From G020348385 sp964538085 (GTDB lineage: Bacteria; Acidobacteriota; Aminicenantia; Aminicenantales; Aminicenantaceae), in NCBI GenBank assembly GCA_964538085.1, contig CAZIDF010000005.1, forward strand, positions 124,001 to 188,000: a stretch of 64,000 nt of DNA, written 5' to 3'. Position 1 is the stretch's first letter; each line of letters starts with the position of its first letter. Both the position numbers and the translations under genes were made by a program. Shown here one piece after another: positions 16,615-25,900 of the stretch. Under the pieces are notes generated by a model. The model ran no database searches. It was given only the letters and a program-made list of their open reading frames with translations, and was not told the origin of the DNA.

Positions 16615-17148
16615 CTACCTGAGATCTTCGGGGAGGGGATTTTGTGGAGTGATGATGTCGTTGGTGATGGAGACGATCCACCAGCGCGCATCCTTTTTCA
16701 TCAGGCCGAAACTGTCCAATCCCAATTGGCCTGGGGCATCGGCAGGTGTCAAAATCCGCACTTTGTAAACCACGAAGCAGTGGGCGATATTACCATATAC
16801 GGTCATCTTTATCTTTTCCACCGATTCCTCGAGCCCTCTTTCCTTTAGCTTGTGCTTTTCGACGTCTTCCAGCCACCAGTCCACAAAACCATCCAAATCC
16901 AGCACCTCCATAAGCGTTCGTGATTTTCTCACGCCAAAGATAGCTTCGGGGATAAAAAAGCTGCGCACGTAATCCCAATCCGGCAAAGTTCCAGGCTCGA
17001 AGGTTACAGAATCATACAATCCCCGCACCAAGCTTTCCGGATCCAGAAATACCTCTTCCTTTCCGGAATTTTCGTTTGTCATGCTTATAAGCGATACTGT
17101 AAAAAACAGAGAGATCCACACAAGCAACATAATTTTTCTAATACGCAT
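16615..17148 (-). CDS. Exported NTF2/SnoaL-like protein
   Basis: 177 residues from the ATG at 17148, which has AGGAGGAGTTCG upstream; an in-frame ATG at 17181 lies before that ribosome site and is rejected. The signal peptide is RIRKIMLLVWISLFFTVSLI. The mature part has the helix-helix-sheet order of small NTF2-like proteins (LVRGLYDSVTFEPG, DWDYVRSFFIPEAIF, IAHCFVVYKVRI, LMKKDARWWIVSITND). Such folds are often binding proteins or simple enzymes, but no active site is visible. It is divergent from the M23 peptidase gene. Confidence 0.65.
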   Translation of the reverse strand: MRIRKIMLLVWISLFFTVSLISMTNENSGKEEVFLDPESLVRGLYDSVTFEPGTLPDWDYVRSFFIPEAIFGVRKSRTLMEVLDLDGFVDWWLEDVEKHKLKERGLEESVEKIKMTVYGNIAHCFVVYKVRILTPADAPGQLGLDSFGLMKKDARWWIVSITNDIITPQNPLPEDLR

Positions 17149-17238
17149 CGAACTCCTCCTGTTCTGTTGCATTATTTTCATAATCGGCCCTCTCCTGTAA
17201 GCGAGAAATTAACAAGTAACATGATGTTAGTCTAATTT

Positions 17239-17282
17239 CAACCGAAATTTCGGTTGGCAATTCGGTCGTAATGTATCATAAT
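17239..17282 (+). promoter_or_regulatory. Promoter overlapped by an 18-bp perfect palindrome
   Basis: CAACCGAAATTTCGGTTG (17239-17256) is a perfect palindrome. Its last three bases start a -35 box TTGGCA (17254-17259), which is followed after exactly 17 bases by CATAAT (17277-17282). Each box matches the consensus at five of six positions. A dimeric regulator bound to the palindrome would overlap the -35 box, which suggests repression. The predicted start of transcription is only about 7 bases before the M23 gene's ATG. Confidence 0.6.
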
Positions 17283-17295
17283 AAAGACGGAAAAA

Positions 17296-18675
17296 ATGCG
17301 CACGAGGTTTAGACACAAGTTCTATTTTACACTCCTTATTTCTGTACTCTTTATTTCTCTTTTGTTGTTTTCCCATTGCCAAAAAGAGATCGTTCCCGAG
17401 TCTTATAAACCCTCCAACAGCCATGAGGCCTATGTGCATTCGTTGCGTTCGGTGGGACTGGCTCAAACAGCCATCGCTCGCGACTGGATCCTGGCATCTG
17501 AGGATGCCATGAAAAATCCGGTGGATGTAGAACTCCCCTTTGAAGAATCCTTTTTTGTGGACCATGCTTCTGCTTTTGCCGTCGCCTACCGATTTTCCGT
17601 TATTAAAGGTCAGAGGGTAGAGATCGATGTGGCATTCAACGGCCAGAAAAGGTGCCGTCTGTTTATGGATCTTTTCCGTGTTCGGGGTTTTTCGTACGAA
17701 GAATGGAGCTTGGTCGCCAGCGCAAACAACAACGAAAAGCACCTGGAATTCGAACCCAAACAGGATTCAGAATACGTGCTCCGCCTCCAGCCTGAGCTTC
17801 TGCGTGGTGGAAGATTCACCATAACCATCCGCAACATGGCTTCCCTGGGATTCCCGGTTTTGGGATATGACCATCGGGCTATCGGAAGCGGATTCGGAGC
17901 GCCACGTGACGGCGGCCGCCGGAAACACCACGGCGTGGATATTTTCACGAAAAGACATACACCGGTCATCGCCCCTTCCAAAGCCTATGTCCGCCGCGTC
18001 AGTGAATCCGACATCGGCGGCCTCAATATTTGGCTCCATGATGCGAAGCGAGACCTCCATCTCTATTTTGCCCACCTGCAGACCCAGGATGTCGAAGAAA
18101 ATACTTATGTGGAGCCCGGCCAAAGGATCGGAACCGTGGGCAACACCGGCAATGCCCGACGAACGCCGCCCCATCTGCACTTCGGGATTTATGCAAGAGG
18201 TGAAGGCCCTGTGGATCCAGTGAATTTTATTAAAAAAATAAACTCGACCCCGAAAGAAATCAAGGCCGATATGGAGATCCTCGGCCAATGGGTCCGGTCA
18301 GATCAATCCAAGGTAGCTTTGAAGGCATCGTCTGCATCGCGATCACTTGAAATTGTCAGGTTGAGTCCCTATACCGCCATGAAAGTTCAAGCAGCGGCAG
18401 GCGATACATACCGCGTCCTCTTGCCCGACGGTCTTACCGGGTATGTCCCAGCTCGCAACATCGAATCGATAGCCCAATCATTGGAGACACAACATGCCGA
18501 TTTGATACACGAAGTCAGGGCGGCTCCCATGGCCCAAGCTGTGGTCGTAGAGAAAATAAACGGGGGAGAGGAATTCGCGGTCTTAGGACAATATGACGGA
18601 TACATGCTTGTCAGAACCTCCAAGGAAAGATTGGGATGGCTGATGAGTGCTGCGGAGCCAGGTTCCGGCAAATAA
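17296..18675 (+). CDS. M23-family peptidase with two C-terminal SH3-like domains
   Basis: 459 residues. An N-terminal hydrophobic segment ends at a cysteine (LLLFSHC), a poor lipobox, so it is either a lipoprotein or an anchored protein. The LytM/M23 catalytic domain has HHGVD (His and Asp zinc ligands) near residue 215 and the HLHFG motif near residue 295, with the intervening YFAHL. Zinc ligands are therefore intact, and cell-wall endopeptidase activity is expected in the periplasm. Two SH3-like segments follow (VKVQAAAGDTYRVLLP-type and EKINGGEEFAVLGQYDG). The ATG has no strong ribosome site, in keeping with a near-leaderless transcript from the promoter just upstream. Confidence 0.85.
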   Translation: MRTRFRHKFYFTLLISVLFISLLLFSHCQKEIVPESYKPSNSHEAYVHSLRSVGLAQTAIARDWILASEDAMKNPVDVELPFEESFFVDHASAFAVAYRFSVIKGQRVEIDVAFNGQKRCRLFMDLFRVRGFSYEEWSLVASANNNEKHLEFEPKQDSEYVLRLQPELLRGGRFTITIRNMASLGFPVLGYDHRAIGSGFGAPRDGGRRKHHGVDIFTKRHTPVIAPSKAYVRRVSESDIGGLNIWLHDAKRDLHLYFAHLQTQDVEENTYVEPGQRIGTVGNTGNARRTPPHLHFGIYARGEGPVDPVNFIKKINSTPKEIKADMEILGQWVRSDQSKVALKASSASRSLEIVRLSPYTAMKVQAAAGDTYRVLLPDGLTGYVPARNIESIAQSLETQHADLIHEVRAAPMAQAVVVEKINGGEEFAVLGQYDGYMLVRTSKERLGWLMSAAEPGSGK

Positions 18676-18686
18676 CCGATAAGGTT

Positions 18687-18986
18687 CTACTTCACATCTT
18701 GGACAATAAGTTCGTATCCCTCGCGGTAGGGATCCATAGTAAATAGACCGATAAATTTAACGAGCTGCTCTTGATAAACATGGCTTTGTTCGTTGGAAAC
18801 GGCATCCTGCTCTCTGTCCCAAAGACTCACACATATGCTTTTTCCTGTCTTGCGGTCCGCGATGAAGGATGCTCCTCGATAACCCTTTTGGGAGCGGAAT
18901 GCTGGGATGACACTCTTTTCGAAGAGCTTCGACGCCTCATCTATTTTGTCGATGGCGGTGTGAATGATGGTTTGCCGGACAAACAT
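18687..18986 (-). CDS. Antibiotic biosynthesis monooxygenase (ABM) fold protein
   Basis: 99 residues, the usual size for a single dimeric alpha/beta-barrel ABM domain. Visible features are an N-terminal strand with MFVRQTIIHTAIDKIDEA, the central FRSQKGYRGASFIADRKTGK, and SICVSLWDREQDAVSNEQ. ABM proteins include small monooxygenases, heme-degrading enzymes and proteins of unknown role; no heme ligand can be assigned here. AAGGAGGGAT precedes the ATG. It is convergent with the M23 gene, with 11 bases between them. Confidence 0.75.
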   Translation of the reverse strand: MFVRQTIIHTAIDKIDEASKLFEKSVIPAFRSQKGYRGASFIADRKTGKSICVSLWDREQDAVSNEQSHVYQEQLVKFIGLFTMDPYREGYELIVQDVK

Positions 18987-19166
18987 GACTATCCCTCCTT
19001 TTTATCTTGTAAAAAAGAATACCAACCAAAGATGGATGTGTCAATTGCTGATTTTGGAGAAGAAAAATGATATATATCCGTTAGGCGAATTTTTGTGGAC
19101 GTTTTTGCGTAATATAAATATATATGAGGGAGATAGGGAAAAGAGAGAATTCTAGGAGGAAGAAAA

Positions 19167-20102
19167 ATGGATAATATAGCCTTTTTTGAACCCTTAGGAC
19201 AGGCATGGAACCGGATGAAAGTAGCCCTTTTCCAGCCATTCGATCTGCACAAGTGGTTTGTCGTGGGATTCACGGCTTTTTTGGCCGGCTTGGCTGACGG
19301 CAATCGTGGATCGAGCGGATCGAGATGGGGCGATAACTGGAACTTCGGTGAATTTCTTGGATTTCCCCGAAAAGCCTGGGAATGGTTGATCGGTCATCCA
19401 GTCTGGTTCATGCTGATCGCGTTCGGCGTATTCGTTTTGATCGTGATCGGGCTTGTCATCCTTTGGCTGAGCTCTCGAGGAAAATTCATGTTTCTCCACA
19501 ATGTCGTGCATAACAAGGCCGAAGTCGCCAATCCATGGAGAGAGTACAAAAAGGAAGGAAATTCTTTATTTTTGTGGAGGCTGATTTTTGGCCTGATCTG
19601 TTTTGTATTTTTCGTCTCCCTTATTGCCATCTTTTTTGTAGGGGCTTCACAACTTTACGAGGACAGCTTTTACCATAGGGTTCCGGTTCCTTTCATCATC
19701 ATGGTCGGATTGATTTTTCTCGTGATGATCATTCTTATTGGATTCGTTTCCGTGTTTTTGGATGGATTCGTAGTCCCGATCATGTACAAGCACGGGGTGA
19801 AAGCGACCAATGGATGGGGACGATTCCTTTCGCTTTTCGGGAAATATCCGTTCCATTTTATCCTGTTCGGATTGTTGATGTTCGTGATGATCATTTTATT
19901 CGTGATTTTTGTAGTCGTGGCTGGCCTGCTGACTTGTTGCATCGGTTTTTTCATTTTGATCATTCCGTATATTTCGACGGTCGTCACTCTTCCGATCTGG
20001 TACTGGTTCAGGGCATTCAGCGTCGAGTTCTTGGGTCAGTTCGGCGACGAGTACAATCTTTTTCCGCCTGCCGAATCAAAACCGGCCAAAGCTACAGCAT
20101 AA
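19167..20102 (+). CDS. Multi-pass membrane protein (DUF4013/DUF7544-like)
   Basis: 311 residues with an N-terminal amphipathic entry (FFEPLGQAWNRMKVALFQPF, DLHKWFVVGFTAFLAGLADG) and about five strong transmembrane stretches (for example FMLIAFGVFVLIVIGLVILW, LIFGLICFVFFVSLIAIFFV, FILFGLLMFVMIILFVIFVV). The layout resembles the uncharacterised bacterial membrane family with a 'W-x-x-F..PF....W' entry helix. No transport or enzymatic motif is seen. The start is ATG behind AGGAGGAAGAAAA. It is monocistronic as far as the sequence shows. Confidence 0.65.
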   Translation: MDNIAFFEPLGQAWNRMKVALFQPFDLHKWFVVGFTAFLAGLADGNRGSSGSRWGDNWNFGEFLGFPRKAWEWLIGHPVWFMLIAFGVFVLIVIGLVILWLSSRGKFMFLHNVVHNKAEVANPWREYKKEGNSLFLWRLIFGLICFVFFVSLIAIFFVGASQLYEDSFYHRVPVPFIIMVGLIFLVMIILIGFVSVFLDGFVVPIMYKHGVKATNGWGRFLSLFGKYPFHFILFGLLMFVMIILFVIFVVVAGLLTCCIGFFILIIPYISTVVTLPIWYWFRAFSVEFLGQFGDEYNLFPPAESKPAKATA

Positions 20103-20173
20103 AAAAGAAGCGCTGTCCTCCTAACTCACGCAGTGAAATTTTTCTCTCATTGTATCGATCGAAAGGGGAATGG

Positions 20174-20246
20174 AAAAAATTTTTAAAAAATATTTTTTTT
20201 TAATTTAAAAAAAATGTTGATTGTTGTCAGAAAAAGTGAATAATAT
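20174..20246 (+). promoter_or_regulatory. A/T tract and candidate promoter of the Lys/Ala/Pro-rich gene
   Basis: A ~45-base run of almost pure A and T (20174-20215), with phased A and T blocks, precedes TTGATT (20218-20223), a 17-base spacer and TAATAT (20241-20246). A/T tracts just upstream of a -35 box can act as UP elements. Box matches are only moderate (4 of 6 each). Confidence 0.35.
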
Positions 20247-20315
20247 GTTTAAGCTAGGAGGCACGAGGTAAACTTTATTTGGGGAAGGAAGCAAGCTTAA
20301 GAAAGGAGATACATA

Positions 20316-20644
20316 ATGGCGACAAAGAAAAAAGCGGCCCCTAAGAAAAAAGCGGCCCCTAAGAAAAAAGCGGCCCCTAAGAAAAAAGCNNNNNNNNNNN
20401 NNNNNNNNNNNNNNNNNNNNNNNNNNNNNNNNNNNNNNNNNNNNNNNNNNNNNNNNNNNNNNNNNNNNNNNNNNNNNNNNNNNNNNNNNCGGCCCCTAAG
20501 AAAAAAGCGGCCCCTAAGAAAAAAGCGGCCCCTAAGAAAAAAGCGGCCCCTAAGAAAAAAGCAGCTCCTAAGAAAAAAGCAGCTCCTAAGAAAAAAGCAG
20601 CCCCTAAGAAAAAAGCTGCCCCGAAGAAGGCAAAAAAGAAATAA
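20316..20644 (+). CDS. Histone-H1-like Lys/Ala/Pro repeat protein (interrupted by a gap)
   Basis: It starts MATKKKAAPKKK and continues as tandem AAPKKK hexapeptides, from an 18-bp DNA repeat, to a closing PKKAKKK and TAA at 20642-20644. This composition is that of bacterial histone-H1-like, nucleic-acid-binding proteins (HctB/AlgP-like tails); DNA or RNA compaction is inferred from charge alone. The 100-N gap breaks the frame: the forward-read RPLRKK frame after the gap is an artefact. Removing the gap and the duplicated 55 bases gives a 57-residue protein, a minimum since repeat number is unresolved. AAGGAGATACATA-ATG gives an excellent ribosome site, consistent with abundant expression. Confidence 0.75.
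20335..20544. repeat. 18-bp tandem repeat coding AAPKKK, split by the gap
   Basis: The unit GCGGCCCCTAAGAAAAAA is repeated on both sides of the gap, and less perfect copies continue to about 20620. The last 55 bases before the gap (20335-20389) equal the first 55 after it (20490-20544). Confidence 0.9.
20390..20489. other. Assembly gap of 100 N
   Basis: Exactly 100 N inside the 18-bp repeat array, flanked by identical 55-base ends. The repeat phase requires a true gap congruent to 17 modulo 18 (an overlap of 55 satisfies this), so 100 is a placeholder. Confidence 0.95.
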
Positions 20645-20921
20645 CTTAAGTCTTTAGCTTTTTTTCTCTTTTCGTATAAATTTCAGGGGGGAGTTTCCTC
20701 CTTTGAATGGTAACCCTTCTGAATTTCCTAGTATTCTTACTGCCTGTTTTATTTTGTCCTGCACTTTAAATATTACTGTGGCATAGGAACAGTTAAATCG
20801 TTTTTTTTGCATTCAGCTTTCATTCCATTGCAATCTAACTTCCTATCAAACAGTTTATTTAAAAGTTCATGAAATGAACTTTAAAACAAAACATTGAGGT
20901 TGCGGTGGAAAATTCGATATA

Positions 20922-21905
20922 ATGAAAAAAAAGAAAAAGGCGTTGGACCGAGTGAAAAGGATAGGAGTTTTAACCAGGGATTGTGCAGGAGTCAATGCGG
21001 CTATCAGAGCCGTTGTGCGAACTGCTGCTTTTTACGGCATCGAGGTTCGGGGAATAATAAAAGGTTACGACGGTTTGATCGATGGAGAGTTGGTCGAACT
21101 GGACAAACGGTCAGTTTCGGGTATCTTGAACCGGGGAGGAACCATCCTGAAGACAGCCCGGGCCAAAAGATTTTTCACAGGGGAAGGGCAAAGCCGAGCC
21201 CTCAAAACCATAGCCGATAACGATATCGATGGTTTGATCGTTATCGGGGGGGATGGATCGTTGACAGGAGCTCATGTTCTAGCCACAAAATACGATGTTC
21301 CTGTGATCGGCGTTCCGGCCACGATCGACAACGACATCAACGGCGTGGACATGTCCATCGGTGCCGACACTGCGGTCAACGTTGCTGTAGAGGCCTTGGA
21401 TAAAATAAAAGACACCGCTACCAGTCTGGAACGGGTTTTTATCGTCGAGGTGATGGGGCGAGACTGTGGTTACATTGCCCTTCAAGTGGCTCTTGCCGGA
21501 GGGTGTGAGGAAGTCTTGATACCCGAAAAAAAAACGGCCATGGCAAAAGTTTGTGCGGATATTGTGGAAGGAAGCCGCCAAGGAAAGATGAGCTGGATCG
21601 TGATCGTTGCCGAAGGAAGTGCCAAGGGTAGCGATGTGGCCGGCACCATTGTGAAGAAGACAGGGATGGAAACGCGCCTTTCTGTCCTGGGTTATATCCA
21701 GCGAGGAGGTGTCCCCACAGCCTTTGACAGGCTTTTGGCCGCCCGCCTGGGGAGTCATGCCGTTGAATTATTGCTGGAAGGGCAGACGGATAAATGCGTG
21801 AGTCTAAAGGATAATCGTTTCCTAACGATCCCTTTGGAAACGGCCATTCAACCTAAAAAGATCGACTATGAACGGGACTACCGGTTGATCAAAATTTTGA
21901 CGTGA
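20922..21905 (+). CDS. pfkA: ATP-type 6-phosphofructokinase with shortened N-terminal glycine loop
   Basis: 327 residues, the normal size of a bacterial PFK subunit. It phosphorylates fructose 6-phosphate, the committed step of glycolysis. Conserved motifs are IGGDGS (ATP-type rather than the GGDDT of PPi enzymes), ATIDNDI with the catalytic Asp, EVMGRDCGYIAL, AEGS, and VLGYIQRGGVPTAFDR for the sugar-phosphate site. The N-terminal nucleotide loop, normally TSGGDxxGxN, reads TRDCAGVN here, so it is two residues short and lacks the GG pair. The gene forms an operon with class I aldolase 12 bases downstream, the pathway's next enzyme. Upstream 277 bases hold no gene; the ribosome site is weak. 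Confidence 0.9.
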   Translation: MKKKKKALDRVKRIGVLTRDCAGVNAAIRAVVRTAAFYGIEVRGIIKGYDGLIDGELVELDKRSVSGILNRGGTILKTARAKRFFTGEGQSRALKTIADNDIDGLIVIGGDGSLTGAHVLATKYDVPVIGVPATIDNDINGVDMSIGADTAVNVAVEALDKIKDTATSLERVFIVEVMGRDCGYIALQVALAGGCEEVLIPEKKTAMAKVCADIVEGSRQGKMSWIVIVAEGSAKGSDVAGTIVKKTGMETRLSVLGYIQRGGVPTAFDRLLAARLGSHAVELLLEGQTDKCVSLKDNRFLTIPLETAIQPKKIDYERDYRLIKILT

Positions 21906-21917
21906 AGGAGATATGAA

Positions 21918-22970
21918 ATGAGCGATAATATTCAGGATTTACTTGGCGAGGAAGCTTCTGATTTATTGGAACATGTTTGTGAAACCATCCCCAAAGCGTT
22001 GTTGAACCTTCCTGGACCGGACTTTGTGGAGCGGGTTTTTGGTCTTTCGGACAGGTCTAAAGATGTAAAAGATAACCTGGTGAAAATGTTTGGCCATGGG
22101 CGATTGATAGGAAGCGGGTATCTTTCCATCCTGCCCGTGGACCAGGGTGTGGAGCACACGGCCGGAGCTTCTTTTGCTCCTAATCCCGTTTATTTCGATC
22201 CCGCAAACATCGTCAAACTTGCTGTCGAGGCAGGATGCAATGCGGTGGCCTCCACACTGGGAATTCTGGGAATAGTTTCAAAAAAATACGCAGACAAGAT
22301 TCCTTTTATCGTGAAGCTCAACCACAACGAGCTGTTGACCTACCCCAACTCCTACGACCAGCGGATGTTCGCTTCTGTGGAACAGGCCAACGATATGGGA
22401 GCTTTGGGAGTCGGAGCCACGGTCTATTATGGATCCGCAGAATCGCGGGATCAGATCGAGGAGGTGTCGGATGCTTTCCAGATGGCCCACGAGATGGGGA
22501 TGTTCACGGTCCTTTGGTGCTATCTGAGAAACGAAGCGTTCAAAAAGGATGGGATCGATTATCATGCATCCGCCGACTTGACTGGGCAGGCCAATTATCT
22601 GGGTGCCACCATCGAAGCGGATATCATCAAGCAAAAGCAACCCACCAACAACGGGGGTTTCCTGGCTGTGGATTTCGGAAAGACCAATCCCCTAATGTAC
22701 GAAAAACTCACCTCTGACCATCCCATCGATCTGACCCGTTATCAAGTTGCCAACTGTTTCATGGGGCGTGTGGGGCTTATCAACTCTGGTGGTGCTTCCG
22801 GAAAGGACGATCTCAGACAAGCTGTCCGGACGGCTGTCATCAACAAACGGGCAGGTGGGATGGGCTTGATTTTGGGAAGAAAGGCTTTCCAGAAGCCCAT
22901 GGCCGATGGCATCGAGATCATCCACGCGGTCCAGGATGTCTATTTATCGGAAGAAGTGACCGTCGCTTGA
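21918..22970 (+). CDS. fbaB: Class I fructose-bisphosphate aldolase (FbaB/DhnA type)
   Basis: 350 residues. The pattern LPVDQGVEHTAGASFAPNP, IVKLNHNELLTYP and GGMGLILGRKAFQKP belongs to the archaeal-type class I aldolases, which use a Schiff-base lysine and no metal. It cleaves fructose 1,6-bisphosphate to dihydroxyacetone phosphate and glyceraldehyde 3-phosphate. The ribosome site AAGGAGATATGAA-ATG is strong. It sits directly after phosphofructokinase. Its last 31 bases overlap the 3' end of the convergent kinase gene, so both proteins use those bases in opposite strands. Confidence 0.92.
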   Translation: MSDNIQDLLGEEASDLLEHVCETIPKALLNLPGPDFVERVFGLSDRSKDVKDNLVKMFGHGRLIGSGYLSILPVDQGVEHTAGASFAPNPVYFDPANIVKLAVEAGCNAVASTLGILGIVSKKYADKIPFIVKLNHNELLTYPNSYDQRMFASVEQANDMGALGVGATVYYGSAESRDQIEEVSDAFQMAHEMGMFTVLWCYLRNEAFKKDGIDYHASADLTGQANYLGATIEADIIKQKQPTNNGGFLAVDFGKTNPLMYEKLTSDHPIDLTRYQVANCFMGRVGLINSGGASGKDDLRQAVRTAVINKRAGGMGLILGRKAFQKPMADGIEIIHAVQDVYLSEEVTVA

Positions 22971-25900
22971 TCACCACGACCTGATCGAACTGTCCATCCT
23001 CTACTGAAGCGAAGGAAGCGTTTTCTAGCATCTTGGACTTCGGCGATTCCTGGGTCGGCGTCCTTCCAGAGGTCGAGGAATTTCTCGTAATTCTCGATGG
23101 CTTTAGTTGTATTGCCTTGCTGTTCATAGATCTTGCCAAGCATGTAGAATGATTTGACATAGATATCGCCATAGTACCATCTGTCTATTCTAGGGGAAGC
23201 CATGCCTTCATATTCTTCGCGTGCCTTTTCAAATTCTTCTGATTTGTAGTAGGCCAGCCCTAAAGAATCGGCGTATATTAGACGCACGTCAGATGTTGGC
23301 ACTACAAAAGGCAGGCCCTGTTTAAAGAATTCAATTGCCTTGGCATAATTATTGTTTGCCAGCTCAATCCTGCCCTTTAAGTGGTAGTATAGCCTGATGT
23401 GATTCTGGTTTATTCCTTGTTCGATTATTTCCCTCAGTTCTTCGGCTGTTCTCTGTGCCTCCGCTGTTCGTTTCATTTCAAGGTAAGCAAGCGATTTGGT
23501 GTTCAAAACGCGTCTTTGATCACCCAAACTTTCATCCTCAACGGCGCTTTCCCAGACGAAATCCAATTTGTTCAATGCTTCTTCCGGATTGCCGAGTACG
23601 ACATCCATGTCAGCTATTATCAACTGACGATTCCTTACCCATGACTTTTCACCGAGTTTTTCTGCCTGCTCGCTCCCTCTTTTTGCCATCTCGATAGAAT
23701 CCTTGAATTTCCCTTGTAAACGAAACAGCAATCCTAGACCAAGCGTTCCCCATGAACGAGCGGCGGGTTCTTCCTTTTCCAATAGCTTCCGATATGCCTC
23801 TTCCGCTTTTTCCAAATCCCCCGTATAAAAATACGTGGTGCCTTTATCAAGAAAGTTATCCCAGTCTGTCGGAGCAAGGGCGAATGCTCTGTCCATTTCT
23901 TCAAGGGCAAGCTCATATTTCCCTTGCATTCGATAGGACACTGCTAAGGCTCGATGGATCCGCGCGTTATCTGGAAAATTATTCAGGGCCTTATCCAAAG
24001 TCTCCTTGGCAAGGTCGAACAACCCCAATTCATCATAAATGGAAGCTAGGTTTAGATAATCGTAAATAAAATCCGATTGATACTCACTAATTGAAATCTC
24101 ATATTGTTCTCTGGCTTTTTGGTATTCCTCAATGAGAGAATAATTTACGCCTAAGTTGGTTCTTGCTATCGGATCATCAGGATAAATTTCCAGCAACTTC
24201 TCGTAGGCCTCGATTGCCTTATCATAGGTCATCTCTGATTGGGAATAGAAAGCTGCCTCAATTAGATATCGTTCTCTATCCGATAATCTGTCTTTGAAGG
24301 TTAAGGCTTTCTGCAAGAACTCTTCTGCTTTTTGGTAGTAGAACAAATTAGAATAGGCTATTGCCATTGATCTATAAGCCATGGCGAACTCCGGGTCTAT
24401 GGCCACAGCTTGTTCCATCAGCTCTATGCTTTTTCGTTGCTCTCCTTGGGTGATAAATCTTCTTCCAATGCTGTAGTACTTAAACGCTTCGGGAGAGTTG
24501 GAGGTGATTGTGCCTACATCGCTGTCAATGTCACCTATCACCTGCTCTTCTGTGAGCTCAAGATTTGCCTTGATCTTCCTGGTAATATCATCTACCAAAG
24601 AAGGAAAGCTCTCCTCACTTTTTCCGGTAATAAAATCTGAAGCGATGATCTCCAACGTGTCTGCTCTCTGTAACGAATAATCGATTCGATAGATATCTCC
24701 TGCCTTGGACAGGCTTGCCTGGAAAAGATGATTGACTCCTGTTTCTCTGGCGACATTCTTCAATTCCTCTGACGCATAACGATTGGCCTCCAACAGGTCC
24801 AGCTCTCTGAGAACACTAAAAAGCCTGTCCGCAGACAAGACATCGATGTACTTGGATTGGGAGAGGTCGGTTATGAGCCAGAGGGGAAGGGCGACTCTCC
24901 AATGATCCAGGGCCTCGTCTCCTGTCTGATTCATGAAATACATGACGGCCAGGGAAGGCTTGTCCGATGGGAGAAATGGAACGGTTTTTTCTCTGGGAAG
25001 GAATTTCCAGAGAATCAATCCGATAACGACCACGGCCACTACTAATAGGGCTGGGATAAAAAGCTTCTTCAGGCTGAGCTGGACCGTGATCTCTTTCGAT
25101 GTGAAGGGTTTTCGTTCTGGAACGGCCCGTTCTGTCGTGGGGATGCCTTTTTCGATATTTTCCAGCTCGGATCTCAGTTCCCCTGCGCTCTGGTATCTCT
25201 TTTCTTTATATTTTTCCAAACATCTCAAAATGACACGGCTGAGATCGTCTGGAATTTGGGCATGGAGCAGTTTAGGATCCTTCGGCACCTCTCCTTTGTG
25301 CTTCATGGCAACGCTAAGAGGCGTCTCCCCTTCGAAAGGAAGCTGCCCGGTCGTCATTTCGTACAAGATCACGCCGAGTGAATAGATGTCCGATCTCAGG
25401 TCCACATCCTTGGCTTCCGCTTGCTCAGGGGACATGTACTCGGGAGTGCCGATGATGACACCTTCGCCTGTCAAACCTTTTGCCTTGAGTGAGCGGGCAA
25501 TCCCGAAGTCCATGATCCGGGCATTGCCCTTTTTGTCGATCATGATGTTGTTGGACTTCAAGTCACGGTGCACAACATCCAGCCTGTGCGCTTCTGATAA
25601 TCCTTCACAAACTTCCTTCGCGATAGAGATAGCTTTGGGTATGTCCAGCCTGCCGGAGCGCCGGATAAAGCTCTTCAAGTCCTCGCCTGGCACATACTCC
25701 ATCGTGATGTAAAAGGTGTCTGTTGTATCGCCCAGGTCGAACATCCGGCACACGTTCCGGTGAGAGATCATTCGTGTGGTCTTCAGTTCGTTGCGGAAGC
25801 GCTCGATGGTCTTTTTGTCTGAGGCGATCTCGGGCTTGATGAGTTTCAGGGCGATATCTTGGCCGATTTTCGTGTCTTCAACCCTGTAGACGGCCCCCAT

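Noticed and set aside
20316..20644. CRISPR-like direct repeats
   Set aside because: The units are contiguous 18-mers with no spacers and encode a regular hexapeptide.
20490..20657. RPLRKK-repeat protein after gap 2
   Set aside because: Out-of-frame reading of the AAPKKK repeat; the true frame ends at 20644.
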